A DNA stretch of 64,000 nt from Blepharisma stoltei (lineage: Eukaryota > Ciliophora > Heterotrichea > Heterotrichida > Blepharismidae). Below, one piece after another: positions 19,750 to 39,579 of the stretch. The DNA is taken from positions 186,001-250,000 of the forward strand of contig CAJZBQ010000050.1 of the NCBI GenBank assembly GCA_914767885.1, read 5' to 3'. The translations under genes were made by a program, and so were the position numbers. Position 1 is the stretch's first letter. Every line of letters begins with the position of its first letter. The notes below the pieces were generated by a model. That model was not told where the DNA came from, made no database searches, and saw only the letters and a program-made list of their open reading frames with translations.

Positions 19750-22700
19750 ATGCTTAAAAAGCATCAGGTCACTGAGGAGTCTGGAGAATATGTACAACTT
19801 ACCTTTCTTAAAGCAAGCAAAGTAAAGAAATTATTATTTTATCTTTGCTATATACTGTCCCTTGGTGTCTTTTACCTGTTTGTTCAGTGATTTATAAAGC
19901 TGAAAATATTGCGTTATAATTCTTCGACAGTTGGTTCTGCAACCCATGTCATGCTTAGATTAGATTAATTAATCATTATTGAGAAGCTCGGCATCACCTT
20001 TAGGGCGCATTTTTCTCCACCTTGCTTCGTTGTTGGGCAGCCTGTCGCCACCCTCTAAGGGGTAAACTCCTCGTCGCCTGAGGCTCGCATCGAACGGCGA
20101 GTGAAGTGGGCTAGGTCACCGTCCCGTGCGTCAGACTTGCCCTTCCTGAAAATTCAAAAAAACTGAATTTTCTGGTCGAGCTGTCGACCGAAATGGAATT
20201 CGTCGCCAAGGATGCAACGCCTAGTATCGCGCTAGGAAGTTGCCCAATTGGCCAATATGATTTTGCTGGGCTTTCCCTTTCCAACGCTGAACCCATCTTC
20301 CACCAAGAGGTAAAACCTTGGTCCAGGAATGAGCTGCGGTCAGCCTATTCCGACTTTGCGCTCCCCAAACTTAGCAAAACCTGGCCGGATACACATCACC
20401 GAGCGCCATTCTCCCTTCCACAAGGTCACTAGATCTCCTCAGCTAACGTGCTAAGAGGGTGGGCTGGTTTTCCTCCATTTTAATGTATATATGTCATGGT
20501 CAGAAACAAGGAAAACTTCGAAGAGATTGTTCCATTGAGGACCATTTTTGTCCCGCTGTCATCCTTGGGATATTCTGATTCTCTTCAAGAAATTAAACTC
20601 AAAACTTTTGTCTACAGGTTTATCCGTTATTACGCCACAGAAGAGAATTTTACAGCGCTGCAGTTCCCTTACACGTTAATTTATAATAAAATTCATGAGA
20701 GCCTAGGAAAAGGAATAATATATTAAGTATTTAATAGGAAAATCTCCCTTTTTTCAGTTAATTAGAATTATTTCACTAAAATCCAGCCCATCAAAAAGGT
20801 CTTATTTTTGCTAAAAATTAATTTTCTAGCAAATTGCCATTTTTTATTTTAAAATAAAAGGAATTCAAGATAAATCTATTATTACAGGCAGACAAGCTTT
20901 ATTTGGTCCTTGTCTGGTAGACGTTCCCATGCCTTCAATTTGGAAGCTATTGGTGACTGAGGTAATCCATCCTTTTTTTGTGTTCCAAATTTTTTCTATA
21001 ATATTGTGGGTTATCGAGCTTTACTATTTCTATTCAGGAATCATATTTTTCATGTCAATGCTGTCTCTCTGCACAAATCTCTATGAAACCAGAAGAAATA
21101 TCAAGAGTGTAAGAGAGATGGCCCTCTATGAGTGTAAAGTCAACGTTTGTAGAGAAAATCAATGAAATGTCCTCAATTCGAGAGAAATAGTTCCAGGTGA
21201 CTTAATTGAAATTCCTGAAAACTGCCCTCTTCCATGCGATTTAGTATTAATAAAAGGCGTCTGCTTACTTCCAGCCCTCTTTTAGCGAACAAAACCGTTG
21301 GAACATTCCCTATTTTTCTGGTAAAAACTCATCTCGTAAGCGAACAAAATTTTTATGAAAAAATATTTCGACATATATAGCCCGATCTATAGCGGGAACT
21401 GGTTTATAAGCAAATTAAATTAATTTTTATCTCAAATTTTGCGAAAAAAAATTCTATAAAATTTTTCACCTAATTTTTTTAAAAAAAAAAACTTCATGAG
21501 CGAACACAATTTTTGTGTTTGCTCACGGAGGGAAGGAGAGTTAGTAGACGAAAGTATGCTTACTGGTGAGTCTCAACCTATCCTAAAAGATGCCCTCCCA
21601 ATGTCTTCTCACTTAGTATACACTTTAGACAAAAAATATTCTTTAAGCTCTGGTACAATTCCTTTAACATGCAGAGGAGGTGCAATTGGTGTTGCAACAT
21701 CTACAGGGTTTTCTACAGCTAAAGGTGAGCTAGTTAGATCTATTTTATTTCCAAAGCCAAATAGATTTAATTTCTATGTAGACTCTTTCAAATTTGTCGG
21801 ATTCATGGGAATTATTGGTCTTACAGGCGCACTATATTATCTGGTGTGGTATATTGTAAATGCAGAAGACCCTATTGAGATGCTCCTTAGCTGTGGCGAC
21901 TTAGTTACCACCGTTATACCACCTGTTTTACCATTAGCTACCACAATGAGCACATCTTTTGCTATAAAAAGACTAAAAGATAAAAAAATCAGCTGCATTT
22001 CTCCACCTGCAGTAAACTCGTCAGGCAGAGTTACAATTATTTGCTTTGACAAGACTGGAACTCTCACAGAGGATTCTATGACATTAAAAGGGGCTTGGGA
22101 CGTCAGCACACAAAAAATAGAAGACGAATTAGAAAGATGCAACCCTGAGCTGCAAGAAAATATGGCTTCTTGCCACTCTTTAACAATGCTTGATGGAGAG
22201 CTCCTAGGTGATCCTCAAGAAATTGAAATTTTTAATAAGATTGGTTGGAGGTTTTACCAATCTGATGACGAAAACACTCGTTTTATTATAGAAAAAGCTC
22301 AATCTCAGATCTTTGTAAGGTTCATTTATCACTTTTCCCCAATTTTAAAAAGAATGGCTGTTGTCACAGAAAATGAAGGAAAATTAAGATTACACCTAAA
22401 AGGAGCGCCTGAAAAAATTTCCCCATCATGCATAAACCTTCCTGAAGACTACAACAAGCAGCTTCTACATCTTACAAGGGCTGGATATCGAGTCTTAGCC
22501 TGCGCCTATAAAGATATCCCTGAGTTTGACCCAAAAACCCCTATAGAAGATATTGAAAAAGAAGCCACATTTCTTGGTTTTCTTGTCCTCCAAAACCAAT
22601 TAAAGACAGAAACCCACGGAATCCTAAAAACCCTTGAAGACGCAAATATAAGATGCTATATCTCAACTGGGGACGCATTACTAACAGGGGCAGCTGTTGG

Positions 22701-23832
22701 GAAAGAATGCGAAATTATCCCAGCAGAAAATACAGTTTACTATGGAGATATCATTCATGAAGAAGTGGAATGGAGAAATGAAGAAGGAGACTTGGTTAGC
22801 AGCTTTGAAGATAAGCTGGCTGGGACAAATGTGTCTTTAGCATTGACAGGAAGCTTACTTGAGCATTTAGCGAATAATAAGTCAAGAATGATACCTGATA
22901 TTGTTAAGAAAGGAGCTGTTTTTGGCAGAATGTCTCCACAACAAAAAGTCATCCTTATTGAGCAGCTACAAACGAGCGAAGCATTAGTTGCTATGGTCGG
23001 AGATGGAGCTAATGACTGTGGAGCTCTCAAAGCAGCTGACGTTGGGCTTAGTTTAAGTGATCTTGAAGCTTCAATTGCAGCTCCTTTTACAGGTAAAAAG
23101 CTTGAATGCATTTTAGAAATCCTCAAAGAAGGCAGAGCGTCGTTAACTACAAGTTTCCAATGCTTTAAATTTATTACAATGTACAGCATCACTGAGTTTG
23201 TATGTGAAAATTTCTTGTTCCTTAACCACACCAATTACACTGAGCGCCAGTTCTTATATATGGACATTTTCTTGATTTTGCCTTTTTCAATCTTTATGGC
23301 TTCAACTCCTGCCCATACAAAACTATCCAACTATCTGCCACCAACCGCTTTATTTTCTGTTGACGTTTTGGTATCAATATGGGGCCATTTGATTTTGATG
23401 ACAACTACACAAGGTTTTGTATTTATGGCGATGATTACAAGTGATTGGTATACCCCAACCACAGGTGGGTATGTAGGCGCAGCCGAACCTTGTGTCGAAA
23501 ACACGGCAATGTTTTATGTTTCAGCCACAATTATCTGGTATATGTGCATTGTGTTTAGCACTGGCCCGCCGTTCAGAAAAAGCACATGGAAAAATTATTG
23601 ATTTACTGGATTTGCCGCTGTATCATTAGCATGTACTTTGTATTTAATCTTGATCCCTGCAAAATGGGCTCGGGATTTTATGCAAATGGACTATATTCCA
23701 GTAAGTTTTCGATTTATTTTGCTAATAATTCTGGGGTCTGGATATGTGGCTAGCTATTTCTATGAGAAATTTGGAGTCAAGATCGTGGCGAGATGGATGA
23801 GAAAAATGAAGCCATTTAGAAAAAGCAAATAG
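19750..23832 (+). CDS. P5-type cation-transporting ATPase (ATP13A family), three inserts
   Basis: 1040 residues after three inserts are removed (3123 nt, exact multiple of 3). The N-terminal hairpin contains YILSLGVFYLFVQW and ATHVMVRNKENFE, typical of P5 ATPases. The membrane entry is LLVTEVIHPFFVFQIFSIIL, the TGES loop is DESMLTGES, the M4 signature is PPVLPLAT, the phosphorylation motif is DKTGTLTEDS, and the hinge is MVGDGANDCGALKAADVGLSL. M4 PPxLP and the ATHV segment favour P5B (polyamine or lysosomal type) over P5A, but this is an inference. UGA codes Trp at several sites, including KNYWFTGF near 23601. Inserts: a SINE-like element (19954-20490), an IES (20716-20854) and a diverged MITE (21266-21541). 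Confidence 0.92.
19954..20490 (-). mobile_element. SINE-like retroposon in P5-ATPase exon
   Basis: A GC-rich 537-bp insert in minus orientation: it starts near 20483 (ATTAAAATGGAGGAAAACC on the minus strand), and its ATTAATCTAATC tail lies at 19955-19975. Flanked by ATGTCATG at 19946-19953 and 20491-20498. Collapsing the duplication joins SATHV to MVRNKEN. Confidence 0.85.
20716..20854. mobile_element. IES in P5-ATPase
   Basis: 139 bp, TA-bounded, with no strong inverted repeats. Removal joins SLGKGI to KGIQDKSIITG and corrects a one-base frame difference between the flanking exons. Confidence 0.7.
21266..21541 (+). mobile_element. IES: diverged family-1 MITE in P5-ATPase
   Basis: 276 bp, TA-bounded. 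The left end keeps TAGCGAACAAAACCGTTGGA and a second AAGCGAACAAAA 60 bp inward; the right end keeps the hairpin (GAGCGAACACAA...TTTGCTCACGGAGG). Excision joins GVCL to VDESMLTGES. Confidence 0.9.
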
Positions 23833-23877
23833 GCTTAATTATCATAACCATTTAAATCGAATTAGTAATTTTAATAT

Positions 23878-24914
23878 ATGGAATGGCCCGAATGATGGAA
23901 CCAAAAAGCAGTGACGATTTCTGTGTGTAATTTAGCTGAGCTTGGAGATGATAGGTTTGTTAAGACAAATATTGGGGAGTTTGATCAGTTTATAGGTGGA
24001 GGGTTTTTACCTGGATCAATATATGAGCTTGTAGGAGAATCTGCAAGCGGGAAAACTAATTTGGCTTTAGCAATATCTAAAGAAATAGTGATGCAGCATT
24101 ATAAAGTCTGCTATTTTTCAACACAAAAGCCTTTAAGTGTTGCTCGCTTGCAGAGCATGAACTTAGACTCTAATTGTTTTGTATATAGAAATGCAGTTTC
24201 CCAAGATGATAAGTGCAGATACTTTATACAAGAGCTTAAATCTGTTATAGACTGTTTAGAAGATGTAAAATTAATTGTGCTTGATAATATTCCTGAACTG
24301 TTTAGTGATTATGAAAATACTCCTAATGGGATAAAACTAAATCCCATGTTGGACAAAACTTTGTCTGCTGCCTAATTAATAGATTAAAAAAAGAATAATT
24401 TTGAATGAAAAATATAAATATTTGCAATAAAAAATCTAATTTAACTTATAAAATTTATGTATTAAAAGATGCAAGCAGTTAAAATTTAATAAAATTAGCT
24501 GAAATCTCATTTATACAATTATATATCGGATTTTTAAATGATTGCTCGCTAATTATGGGGCTAATTCCCAAAAATAGTTATTTTCGAATGATTTTGCTCG
24601 CTAGCCAATAGGGAATAAGAAATACTGCAATAACCAAAATCAGTGTGTTGCTCAAGCACCTTTCACACAACTATGGCTTTGGAATTTTAATAATCAACAA
24701 CGTAACATCTGACATGCATGGAGCTTTAAACCCAAAACTTGGCTTAATTTGAACCAATATGGTTACACATAGGATGTTTTTATCAAAACAAAACACTTTA
24801 AGAACTTTAAAAATCCAATACAGCTCTATAGTTGGCCCAGAAAATGAGCTGCATTTTCTCATTAACGACCAAGGTATCGAGCTTTGCCAAGGATTAAGTC
24901 AACAATTCTCATAA
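23878..24914 (+). CDS. RAD51/RecA-family recombinase paralogue, one IES
   Basis: 252 residues after IES removal (759 nt). It starts at the ATG at 23878 and needs UGA as Trp in its first ten codons (EWPEWWNQ). Walker A GESASGKT, Walker B LIVLDNI, and the C-terminal ATPase-core strands GILIINNV, NPKLGLIWTNMVTHRMFL and YSSIVGPENELHFLI fit the RAD51 paralogue layout (closest in feel to XRCC3 or RAD51D). It lacks the N-terminal helix-hairpin-helix of true RAD51. The likely role is support of homologous recombination. It is convergent with the SRPK gene; the stops are only 25 bp apart. Confidence 0.85.
24338..24615 (-). mobile_element. IES: decayed MITE in RAD51 paralogue
   Basis: 278 bp, TA-bounded. 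Its right end, read on the minus strand (CCCTATTGGCTAGCGAGC, then AAAATCATTCGAAAA, then a second TTAGCGAGCAAT), preserves the family-1 order of motifs although the letters have drifted. Excision joins NGIKL to RNTAITKI. Confidence 0.85.
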
Positions 24915-24939
24915 ATATTTTTGGTATTTATATTAATTT

Positions 24940-32718
<7,779 letters not shown>

Positions 32719-33334
32719 TTAATTTATCTTAAGTGCTTGGCGCAAATGGAGTTATGATGGATTGGAGCAAAAGTCTCTTGTTTTTAAATATAAATTTATA
32801 GAGAATAATTATATTTTTTATAATGAGAGACAGAATAGCTCAAGTGTTTTTATAAGGATTTATAGAAAGTAAGATGAATTTGTTTTGAAATAATTTTAAA
32901 TGAATGCTTATTCCACCATTTAATTTAGAAAAAAATCTGTTTCAATTTAAAGGGAGGTTAATTTTTTTTTGCCTAAAAAATATTTAATAAAAATATCCAC
33001 TTGTGGGTTCGAACTTGCCATATGAAATAGCATCCTACATGTAAAATCTGCATGCTTCGGCATGTAAAATGCTGGTCCACATGACAAGTTGGAATCCAAA
33101 GCGGATCTTTTTTATTAAATTTAGCGAAAAGACTTTAAAACTTTGAACTAATATAAGGGGCCAATTTATCCAAAAAATGAAAAAACTTACCAATCATTGT
33201 TTAATTTTAAAGGGCAGAGTTAGCTTTGAAAAAGCGCATTATAGACCAATTTGGCTTATTCATTTAATCTCCAAATAACTCATTCAACAGATAGTATCAT
33301 AAATGTCGTTAGTCTATTATAATTATCAGTTAAA
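32719..33334. other. Divergent intergenic region
   Basis: Between SRPK and the coiled-coil gene. It contains a short set of CATGTAAAATC / CATGTAAAATGC words around 33030-33080 forming a weak inverted repeat, possibly a relic IES. No gene is supported. Confidence 0.4.
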
Positions 33335-34661
33335 ATGTCATTCGAATTTGAAGGCCAAATTATCGAAGAAGTCGATCACAACGTATTCTGTGAAGCCAAG
33401 CAAATGAGAAAAAGAGCAGAAGAAGACGCAAAGCTCCTCGCAAACCGCATTGCTTTATTAAAAGCTGAAGAGGCCAAAGCTCTCAAGAAACTTGAAGAAA
33501 CTCGCCAACAAGCCTCAAAAATCATTGAGTCTAAAGCAAAAATCCAAGAAGCACAGCAAAAAAGAGAAGAAGAACGCAAAGCCAAAGAGGAAGAAGAAAG
33601 AATTAGAGCTTTAGAAAAACGAAACCAAAAAAGCCTTGAAAGGCAGTTAAAAGACTTCAAAACAATGTCGCTTAAAAGCCGTGTTCAAAATGAAGTAAAA
33701 GTACTCAAGCTAAAAAAACAAGAAAATTTGGAAAATATTGAAAGCCAAAAGCAAGAAGAAAAAGCATATAAAATGTCTATAAAGCAGAGGGTCATTGAAA
33801 AGAAAAGAGAAGCGGAAGAGAAAAAACGCAGAAAAGAAGAAGAAAAAAGAGAAGCACAAAAAATGGAGCTTGCTAACTCAATCTTCTGTGAGTTGATTTC
33901 GTTCAAGGAGAGGGGTTTTTTAAAAATGATTGTATCAAAGTTTAAAAATTCCAATTTACAAAAGTGAAAAATGCAGTTAGCAAGCCGTTTAAAATTCGAC
34001 AGAATCAGCAAGAATTTTTATTATACCTGCTCACCGAGTTTTTTTTTTTTCAAAAAAAGGAGGATCTCTAACGGTTTTGCCGCTTACAGACGATGGAGTA
34101 AGAAAATTGATGATTAAGGTTAAGTTCGAAGCGCTATCCCCATACCTGCCTTTTTTACTCCCTGCATCATCAAAAAATGGTGACATAGGAGGTCTCTCGG
34201 GAGATTGCTCCTTGGTCCCAGCAAGCAACAAGGCTCCCTAAGCCTCCGACAAGGCTCAGAGTATGGTTGGACCACTTTGCCTCCTCCTACCCTCTAAGCC
34301 GCATTAAGACTCGGTCATGCTCCCATAGAGTGCAGAGGGACATTGCTCAGGAAGGTAAGCCTGCAAGTAAGGAAAAAAGGCCAAGGTTCAACTCTGGACA
34401 AAAAAACCCACCCAAGAGAACCATTGTCATGTGGCTCTCTCCTCTAGCCCGAATCAACTCTTGGATCACCAGAGGCCACGCCATCCCTCCATATAAATAA
34501 TTCTGAAAATTGATGAAGAAAACGAGATAAGAAGATTTAAAGAAGATGAAATCAAACAAATGGAGCAAGAAGAGCTTGAGCTTATCCAGAAGTTACAAAA
34601 CACCCAGCAGATGCAAAGAAGCGCTTATGATGAGCTTGAAGTCGCTCTTACAGGAAGATAA
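33335..34661 (+). CDS. Charged coiled-coil protein, three inserts
   Basis: 236 residues after removing two short IESs and one SINE-like insert; the total (711 nt) is an exact multiple of 3. Almost the whole protein is a Lys/Glu/Arg-rich single helix or coiled coil (for example KAKEEEERIRALEKRNQK). The C-terminal segment QEELELIQKLQNTQ and QRSAYDELEVAL is reached only after the third insert and resembles the tails of small ciliary coiled-coil proteins. The family is not firmly recognised; an axonemal or cytoskeletal role is a guess. The start is the first ATG after a stop-rich leader. Confidence 0.8.
33874..33977. mobile_element. Short IES in coiled-coil gene
   Basis: 104 bp, TA-bounded, ends ACTCAATCTTC and GAAAAATGCAGT. 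Removal joins KMELA to SKPFK. Confidence 0.75.
33990..34098 (-). mobile_element. IES: 109-bp remnant of a family-1-like MITE
   Basis: TA-bounded. The right end on the minus strand reads CTCCATCGTCTGTAAGCGGC, AAAACCGTTAGAGATCC, then CTCGGTGAGCAGG; the left end is a small AAAATTC/GAATTTT hairpin. This is the MITE plan in miniature. Removal joins SKPF to KKIDEEN. Confidence 0.65.
34114..34504 (-). mobile_element. SINE-like retroposon in coiled-coil gene
   Basis: 391 bp, GC-rich, with its tail (TTAAGGTTAAG) at the left. 12-bp target duplication GAAAATTGATGA at 34102-34113 and 34505-34516. Collapsing it restores KIDEENEIRRF. Confidence 0.85.
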
Positions 34662-34687
34662 TTGTTAAAATATAACCATTAGAATAT

Positions 34688-36517
34688 TTACTTCTTCAAT
34701 GGAGCCTGCTGTCCGTTTTGCCCATTTTCCTTTTGAGCTTTAAGCAAATGCTCAAGTAGGTCTTTTTCACGCTTCTGTAAAAATTCAATTCGTTTCTGCA
34801 GCTGTGTATTCATTTGTTTCAGCTGGAAGGCGTCATTCATTTCACTAAATGACTGTGCTGACCTTGGCGTTGGATTTCTGAATAATTCTTACCCACTGTC
34901 ATTTAATTTATTCCTCATTTCAGCTTTTTCATACTCCATTTTTGAAATTTGTCGCTTAATATTGGCATTATCGTTTAATAAATTGGTGATCGTATATTGA
35001 TTACTTGTCCTTTCAGCGCCTTGATCATTAGGATTTGTATATCCAGTGAAAACATGTTCTAAATTGTTCAATTTCCCAGCTAAAACTTGGTTTTCAGCTA
35101 CTACAGACTTAGCTAGCTTTTCCAGGACTTCTTTGCCGTTATTTAGCTGGATGTTTTCTTCTTTAATTCGGTTCATTTCTTTTTGGTATTCGTCAATAAT
35201 AGCTGCACTGCTTTGCATGTGGGGAGGATTTGGAATAGGAGGGAGCTTGCTATTTGCACTTTTGGCTGAGGGTGACCGGTTTCTTGCAAAATCAACCATT
35301 AAGGGTGGCATTCCTCCAGTGACCCTATAAAGCTGCTCTTTTAAATATTCATTTTCCATCCTTAGTAGCTGGATTTCTCGCTTTATGCTGAATATGATTT
35401 GTTCCTTGCTATCCATTTGGATTACAGGCTTGTTCTTAATATTCATTGCTCTTCCAGCGTAGTTTAAAGTGCTAGCTGTTTCTTCAGCATAAGCACTTGC
35501 AGGAGAAACACAAGCTATCATTAAGGCTTTAGAAGTCCCTCCTAAAGAGTCCATTAGCAGCATTGTAAGCTTGGAGTCTCTATAAGGGATATGTGACTTG
35601 GATTTATTTTTCTTATCTCCTAAGGCTGATATCACTTTTCCTAGTGTAAACAAGCTTCTGTTAATATTTCCTGTTTCCTTTACCATGATCCCTTGAGATT
35701 TCGTTTCTTTTAATCTTTCACTGCCAGCTAAATCAACAAAACAAATTTTTCCGAATTTTTTAAAAGAATGCCCATCTTCTCCTTTGGTTTCGCTAATTAA
35801 ATAAATTAGCATGATCGAGTGGCTTCTTGAAGAGTCCTTATTAAGCTCATGGCTGCCAGTTTTTCTATTTCGGATCCCTTCATGCAGAACTGCAATTAAA
35901 TCGTCAATATTTGTGCAGTCAACAATTAGCAAGTCTTCGACGAAGAATCCTGATTTGATATTTCACCTACAGTGAAGCACACCACTTGCAGGATTTAATA
36001 GATCTCTGACCTGCTCATTATAGATTTCCATGAACGCTGCTTTAACGTAATATTGTTCTTGCCTATTAGCCATACTTTGCCACATGTAGCTGATCCCTCT
36101 CGGAATTATCCCATCAGTTTCATCAGACCGATAGTCTTGTCTTCCTAGGTTTTCCTCTATTCCTGCCATTGTATAAGTTTTTCCACTTCCAGTTTGTCCA
36201 TACGCGAAAACACTTGCAGAATACCCTTCTAAGGCAGAATCTAGCAAAACGTGGACCCCGCTTTCAGAAAACATCTGGCCTTGTGTGTAATCTTCGCCCA
36301 TAACTTGATGGAAACGGTAAGATTTGGCTGAGCCTTTAAAGTTCATTTGAAGAGCTTGGGGATTCACAACAGTTATGCATGAAGTGTCGCCTATTGAGAT
36401 TTCTTTTTCGTTCATTGGCCTTGAGCGGACACATACTCTGATGCTTTCTCCTGTTTCTTGGTCTGTAAGAGTTGAGCCAGACACGTGACTTCGAGGAGTT
36501 GCTTTTCGCATTACCAT
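34688..36517 (-). CDS. N-terminal-motor kinesin
   Basis: 604 residues after a 15-nt intron (34878-34892). The motor domain starts near residue 25 (IRVCVRSRPM), with P-loop AYGQTGSGKTYT, switch I NKDSSRSHS, switch II VDLAGSERLKET and the GNINRSLFTLGKVISAL helix. The neck follows (NYAGRAMNIKNKPVI). A coiled coil and a short KSANSKLPPIPNPP linker follow; the last exon is again a coiled coil (LQKRIEFLQKREKDLL). UGA codes Trp after LHCR. No IES interrupts it. It is a plus-end microtubule motor by family rule. The subfamily is uncertain, perhaps ciliate-expanded. Confidence 0.92.
34878..34892 (-). other. 15-nt intron in kinesin gene
   Basis: GTAAGAATTATTCAG on the minus strand; removal replaces a UAA and continues as DSGNPTPRSAQ. 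Confidence 0.9.
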
Positions 36518-36621
36518 ATTCTAATTTCAAATTAAGATATAGTGATAAAGACAAATGGTGAAAATAAGATAAAGGTTTGGCTGAAGCTATAGATAAAGCA
36601 AAATGGGATATTACAGAGCTA

Positions 36622-38358
36622 TTAATTTATTTCTGCCTCAATTAAAAAACCTGGAGAGTTGTCTGTGCTTTCTCGTCCTAAAGCTTGTGCGACGACGTTG
36701 CCGATACTTGTAATAGTTTTGGTTTTCCTTACGATTTTCTTAATCATCTGGTTTTCTGTCTGCAGTTTTCTTTTTTTATAATTAGTCATCCAATGCTTCA
36801 GTCTTTTGCTTTTTTTATCAAAAAGTTCTCTTCCTTCAATAGCTACATAATCCACATTTAATGCATCTAAAAGTGCTTTTTCCTATATAAAACTTACAGA
36901 TTCGTGGCTTTCTTTGATTTCTTTTAATAGTCTCTGTTGGAGATCTTCTTTGCTGGGCATTTCAATGCTTTTCATCTCATTTAATCTCATAACATCTCTA
37001 CTAGAAAACACTTCGAAAAATTGTTTTTTATTAATAGTGAGACAAATGGTTTGGGTCACACACACAGCTCGGGTTTTTCGAGGGCAGCCATCAATCATAT
37101 CAGTTTCTCCAAAAAAGCAGCCTTTGCCAATGGTACTAAGAGTTATAATGTACTTTCTGTTTATTTGTAATAAGTCTCACTCTTGAGATGAGGTCGGCCA
37201 TCTATTCTGTTTTTCTAAGTCAACGTAAGCTTGGACTTCTACTTGTCCTTGCTTGATAATATAAAAGGTATTACTTGGGTCGTTTCGGTCATAAAGAACT
37301 TGTCCAGCTGGGAATGTTTTTATGATCATAAAGCTGGAGAGCCTATGCACTTTGAGAAAGCTCCAGCTTTTAAAATACTCAATGCTCATTAAAAATTTGG
37401 TATTTTCATATCTTTCAAGCTTTTTGATGTTCAGCAGCATACGGTCGTAGTCTTCTTTTTTTAACACAAAAGTGATTGTAGGCTCTTCAGCAATAACATC
37501 AGCACTCCTAGGGGACGCTGTGTCAAGCCCGATTTCTCCTATGACTTCTTTTTTTCCTCTTGAGCCGACTTTTTCTCCACTATGAAGATAGATTCCTACA
37601 ACTCCTTTATAAATGATGTACATGCAGTCAGCAACAGCGCCTTTGTGAATTATATATTTATCAATTTCAAAATCAAGCCTTGTCAGCTTATCGCAGGTAT
37701 CTTTTACAATCAGTTTAGGAATTTTTGCAAAAAATGCAGTGCTGACTATTCAGTCAAATAATGCAGCTTTTTCTTCTTCGGTTCTGTGATTGGGGTAGAT
37801 AGAAACGATGGACCCAACGTCGATTTCGTCGCCTTTCATCATACGCTTGTAGGTCTGCTGGAATCCGGTTCTGGACATCAGTCACTCTGGGATAAAATTC
37901 TTGATGTCACTTTCTTTTTGGATTGGACTGATTGCTCTAGCGGTTGCGGTTTGGGAAAATTGCTTTGTTTGGACTGGCTCGTTTTTTGGAATGTCAGAGA
38001 GTTTTTCTTTGCGTCGAGTTCCTGAAGCGGTAGTTTTTATTCTATCAGTTTGACTTCGAGAATTTGTAGCTTTAAAATTTTCGGTCTTCTGAAGGTACTC
38101 TGCACGTGCTTGTTCAATATAATAAGAAGGAGGCTTTGGGGTTTCAATATTAATAGTTTGTATTAAAATTTTAGGCCTTGTTAACTCTTTTATCAACCTC
38201 TCCTTATTAATTTCTTTTATTTCTTTAAAAAAGTCACTTTTTCTAGTAGAAGGCGTGCTTGTCTTGATCCTTGATAATTGCTTTGTAGAAAAGAAAGGGT
38301 TCATTTGTGGAGTCAAACTATCAGCTCTCTTAAAATCAGCATCTGTGCAAGATTTCAT
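36622..38358 (-). CDS. Protein with two cyclic-nucleotide-binding-like domains
   Basis: 573 residues after a 15-nt intron (36883-36897: GTAAGTTTTATATAG). The N-terminal 160 residues are polar and probably disordered. Two CNB folds follow: VADCMYIIYKGVVGIYL with GEIGLDTASPRSADVI, then DPSNTFYIIKQGQVEV with FGETDMIDGCPRKTRAV. The first phosphate-binding cassette keeps the Arg and the second keeps GE and R, so both may bind nucleotide. No kinase or channel domain is present. A basic C-terminal helix region (KRLKHWMTNYKKRKLQ) ends the protein. UGA codes Trp at the IPEWLM and QEWDLL positions. Likely a cAMP/cGMP sensor; partners unknown. Confidence 0.85.
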
Positions 38359-38445
38359 TATAATAATCTATTTAAATATTTATGTTGCCGTAAATGCTGG
38401 CTTTCATAACATATTTATTAAGCATGATAAGCAGCTAATAAATAA

Positions 38446-39272
38446 ATGGTATCAAGCAATATCACTTTAATTACAGGAAATTTGTTTGATGTACCAGAAG
38501 CTTACTCATTAGCCCACTGTATCTCAAAAGACCTAAAAATGAGTAAAGGAATCGCAGTGGAATTTAGAAACCGCTTTGGAGGAATCAATGATCTCCAATC
38601 ACAGTCTCCTGAAATTGGAAAAAGTCTTTTCTTGAATATTGGGAACAATAGATTTGCTTTTTATTTGATCACTGTGGTGTAAAGGGTTGCTTGCTCCCTA
38701 GAAGTCAGGGGATTGATTGCCACTCCATTTTAATGAATATTTTATTAGATCACTAACTCCCCTTCCATGAATGAACAAAAAAATATTTTTATTCACTCTG
38801 GAGGGTTAAAATTTATTGTAATTTTTTTTCTCGAAATTTAAAACAATCCATTTTTCCCAAAAATTAATTTATTTTAAAAATTTATGTTTTAGAATGCAAG
38901 CTGTTTAAATTAAACAAAATTAGCTAAAGATTTCAAAATACTAATTATTACTTATTTTCAAAATATTTTTTCATAAAAAATTGTTTGCTCGCTCACAGAG
39001 GGTGGGTTTTTAAAACATAGTAGGATTTTTCCAATGGTTTTTTTCGCTCTCGGAGGGGGAGTAAGGATAAATATTTTCAAAAGCCCACTTATTCAGATTT
39101 GGAGAGATCTCTTGTAGACCTTTGCAATAAATGTGCAATGCTTCGCGTAAACAAGTTAGCAATGCCAAAAATAGGGTGTGGCCTTGATAAGCTGAACTGA
39201 GATCAAGTGTACCAGACTATTAATCATGTGTTTTGTAGAACAAACATTGAAATCCTGATTTACTCTTTATAA
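38446..39272 (+). CDS. Macrodomain ADP-ribose hydrolase (OARD1/TARG1-like), two inserts
   Basis: 145 residues after a short SINE-like insert and a MITE are removed (438 nt, exact multiple of 3). It starts VSSNITLITGNLFDVP, then AHCISKDLKMSKGIAVEF, the signature loop of the OARD1 group, with YLITKDKYFQKPTYSDL and LAMPKIGCGLDKLNW completing the macrodomain. UGA codes the Trp of LNW. The OARD1 family removes ADP-ribose from glutamate and de-acetylates O-acetyl-ADP-ribose; the Lys and Asp used by that family lie at MSKG and CGLD here. Expression of the somatic gene would require both inserts to be removed. Confidence 0.9.
38674..38740 (-). mobile_element. Very short SINE-like insert
   Basis: 67 bp, with the TAAAATGGAGTGGC head on the minus strand. 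14-bp duplication TTTATT(T/A)GATCACT at 38660-38673 and 38741-38754. The following MITE starts inside the right copy. Confidence 0.7.
38754..39061 (-). mobile_element. IES: family-1 MITE in macrodomain gene
   Basis: 308 bp, TA-bounded, diverged ends (CTCCCCTTCCATGAATGAAC at the left). Excision joins YLIT to KDKYFQ. Confidence 0.85.
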
Positions 39273-39579
39273 GATGCAAAGTCAATTGCTTAGTTAAAAA
39301 CAATTTATTAGTTAACTTCTTAATTGATACAGGAAATAATAAACTCTATTAAGCTGTCCTTTTACGCAAATCGTGTTTATGCTCATTTAGAAAGAAAAAT
39401 AATTTAATTAGAAGCCAGCCACATTTTTTTGTAAAAAATAAGATATGGCAGGAAAATTTGAAATATAAATTCATAATTATTAATAATAAAAATTAATAGA
39501 TTTTAAAGTTAAAAATATCATTAGCAAGAATCAGACATTTATATTTCTATGTTTAAATGAAATGAGATTATTTATAGCT
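39273..39579. other. Convergent intergenic stretch
   Basis: AT-rich spacer between convergent genes; nothing recognised. Confidence 0.4.

Noticed and set aside
19954-20490. GC-rich blocks taken as bacterial contamination or horizontally acquired genes
   Set aside because: They recur many times with the same head, tails and target duplications, which fits retroposons; none has a convincing long reading frame.
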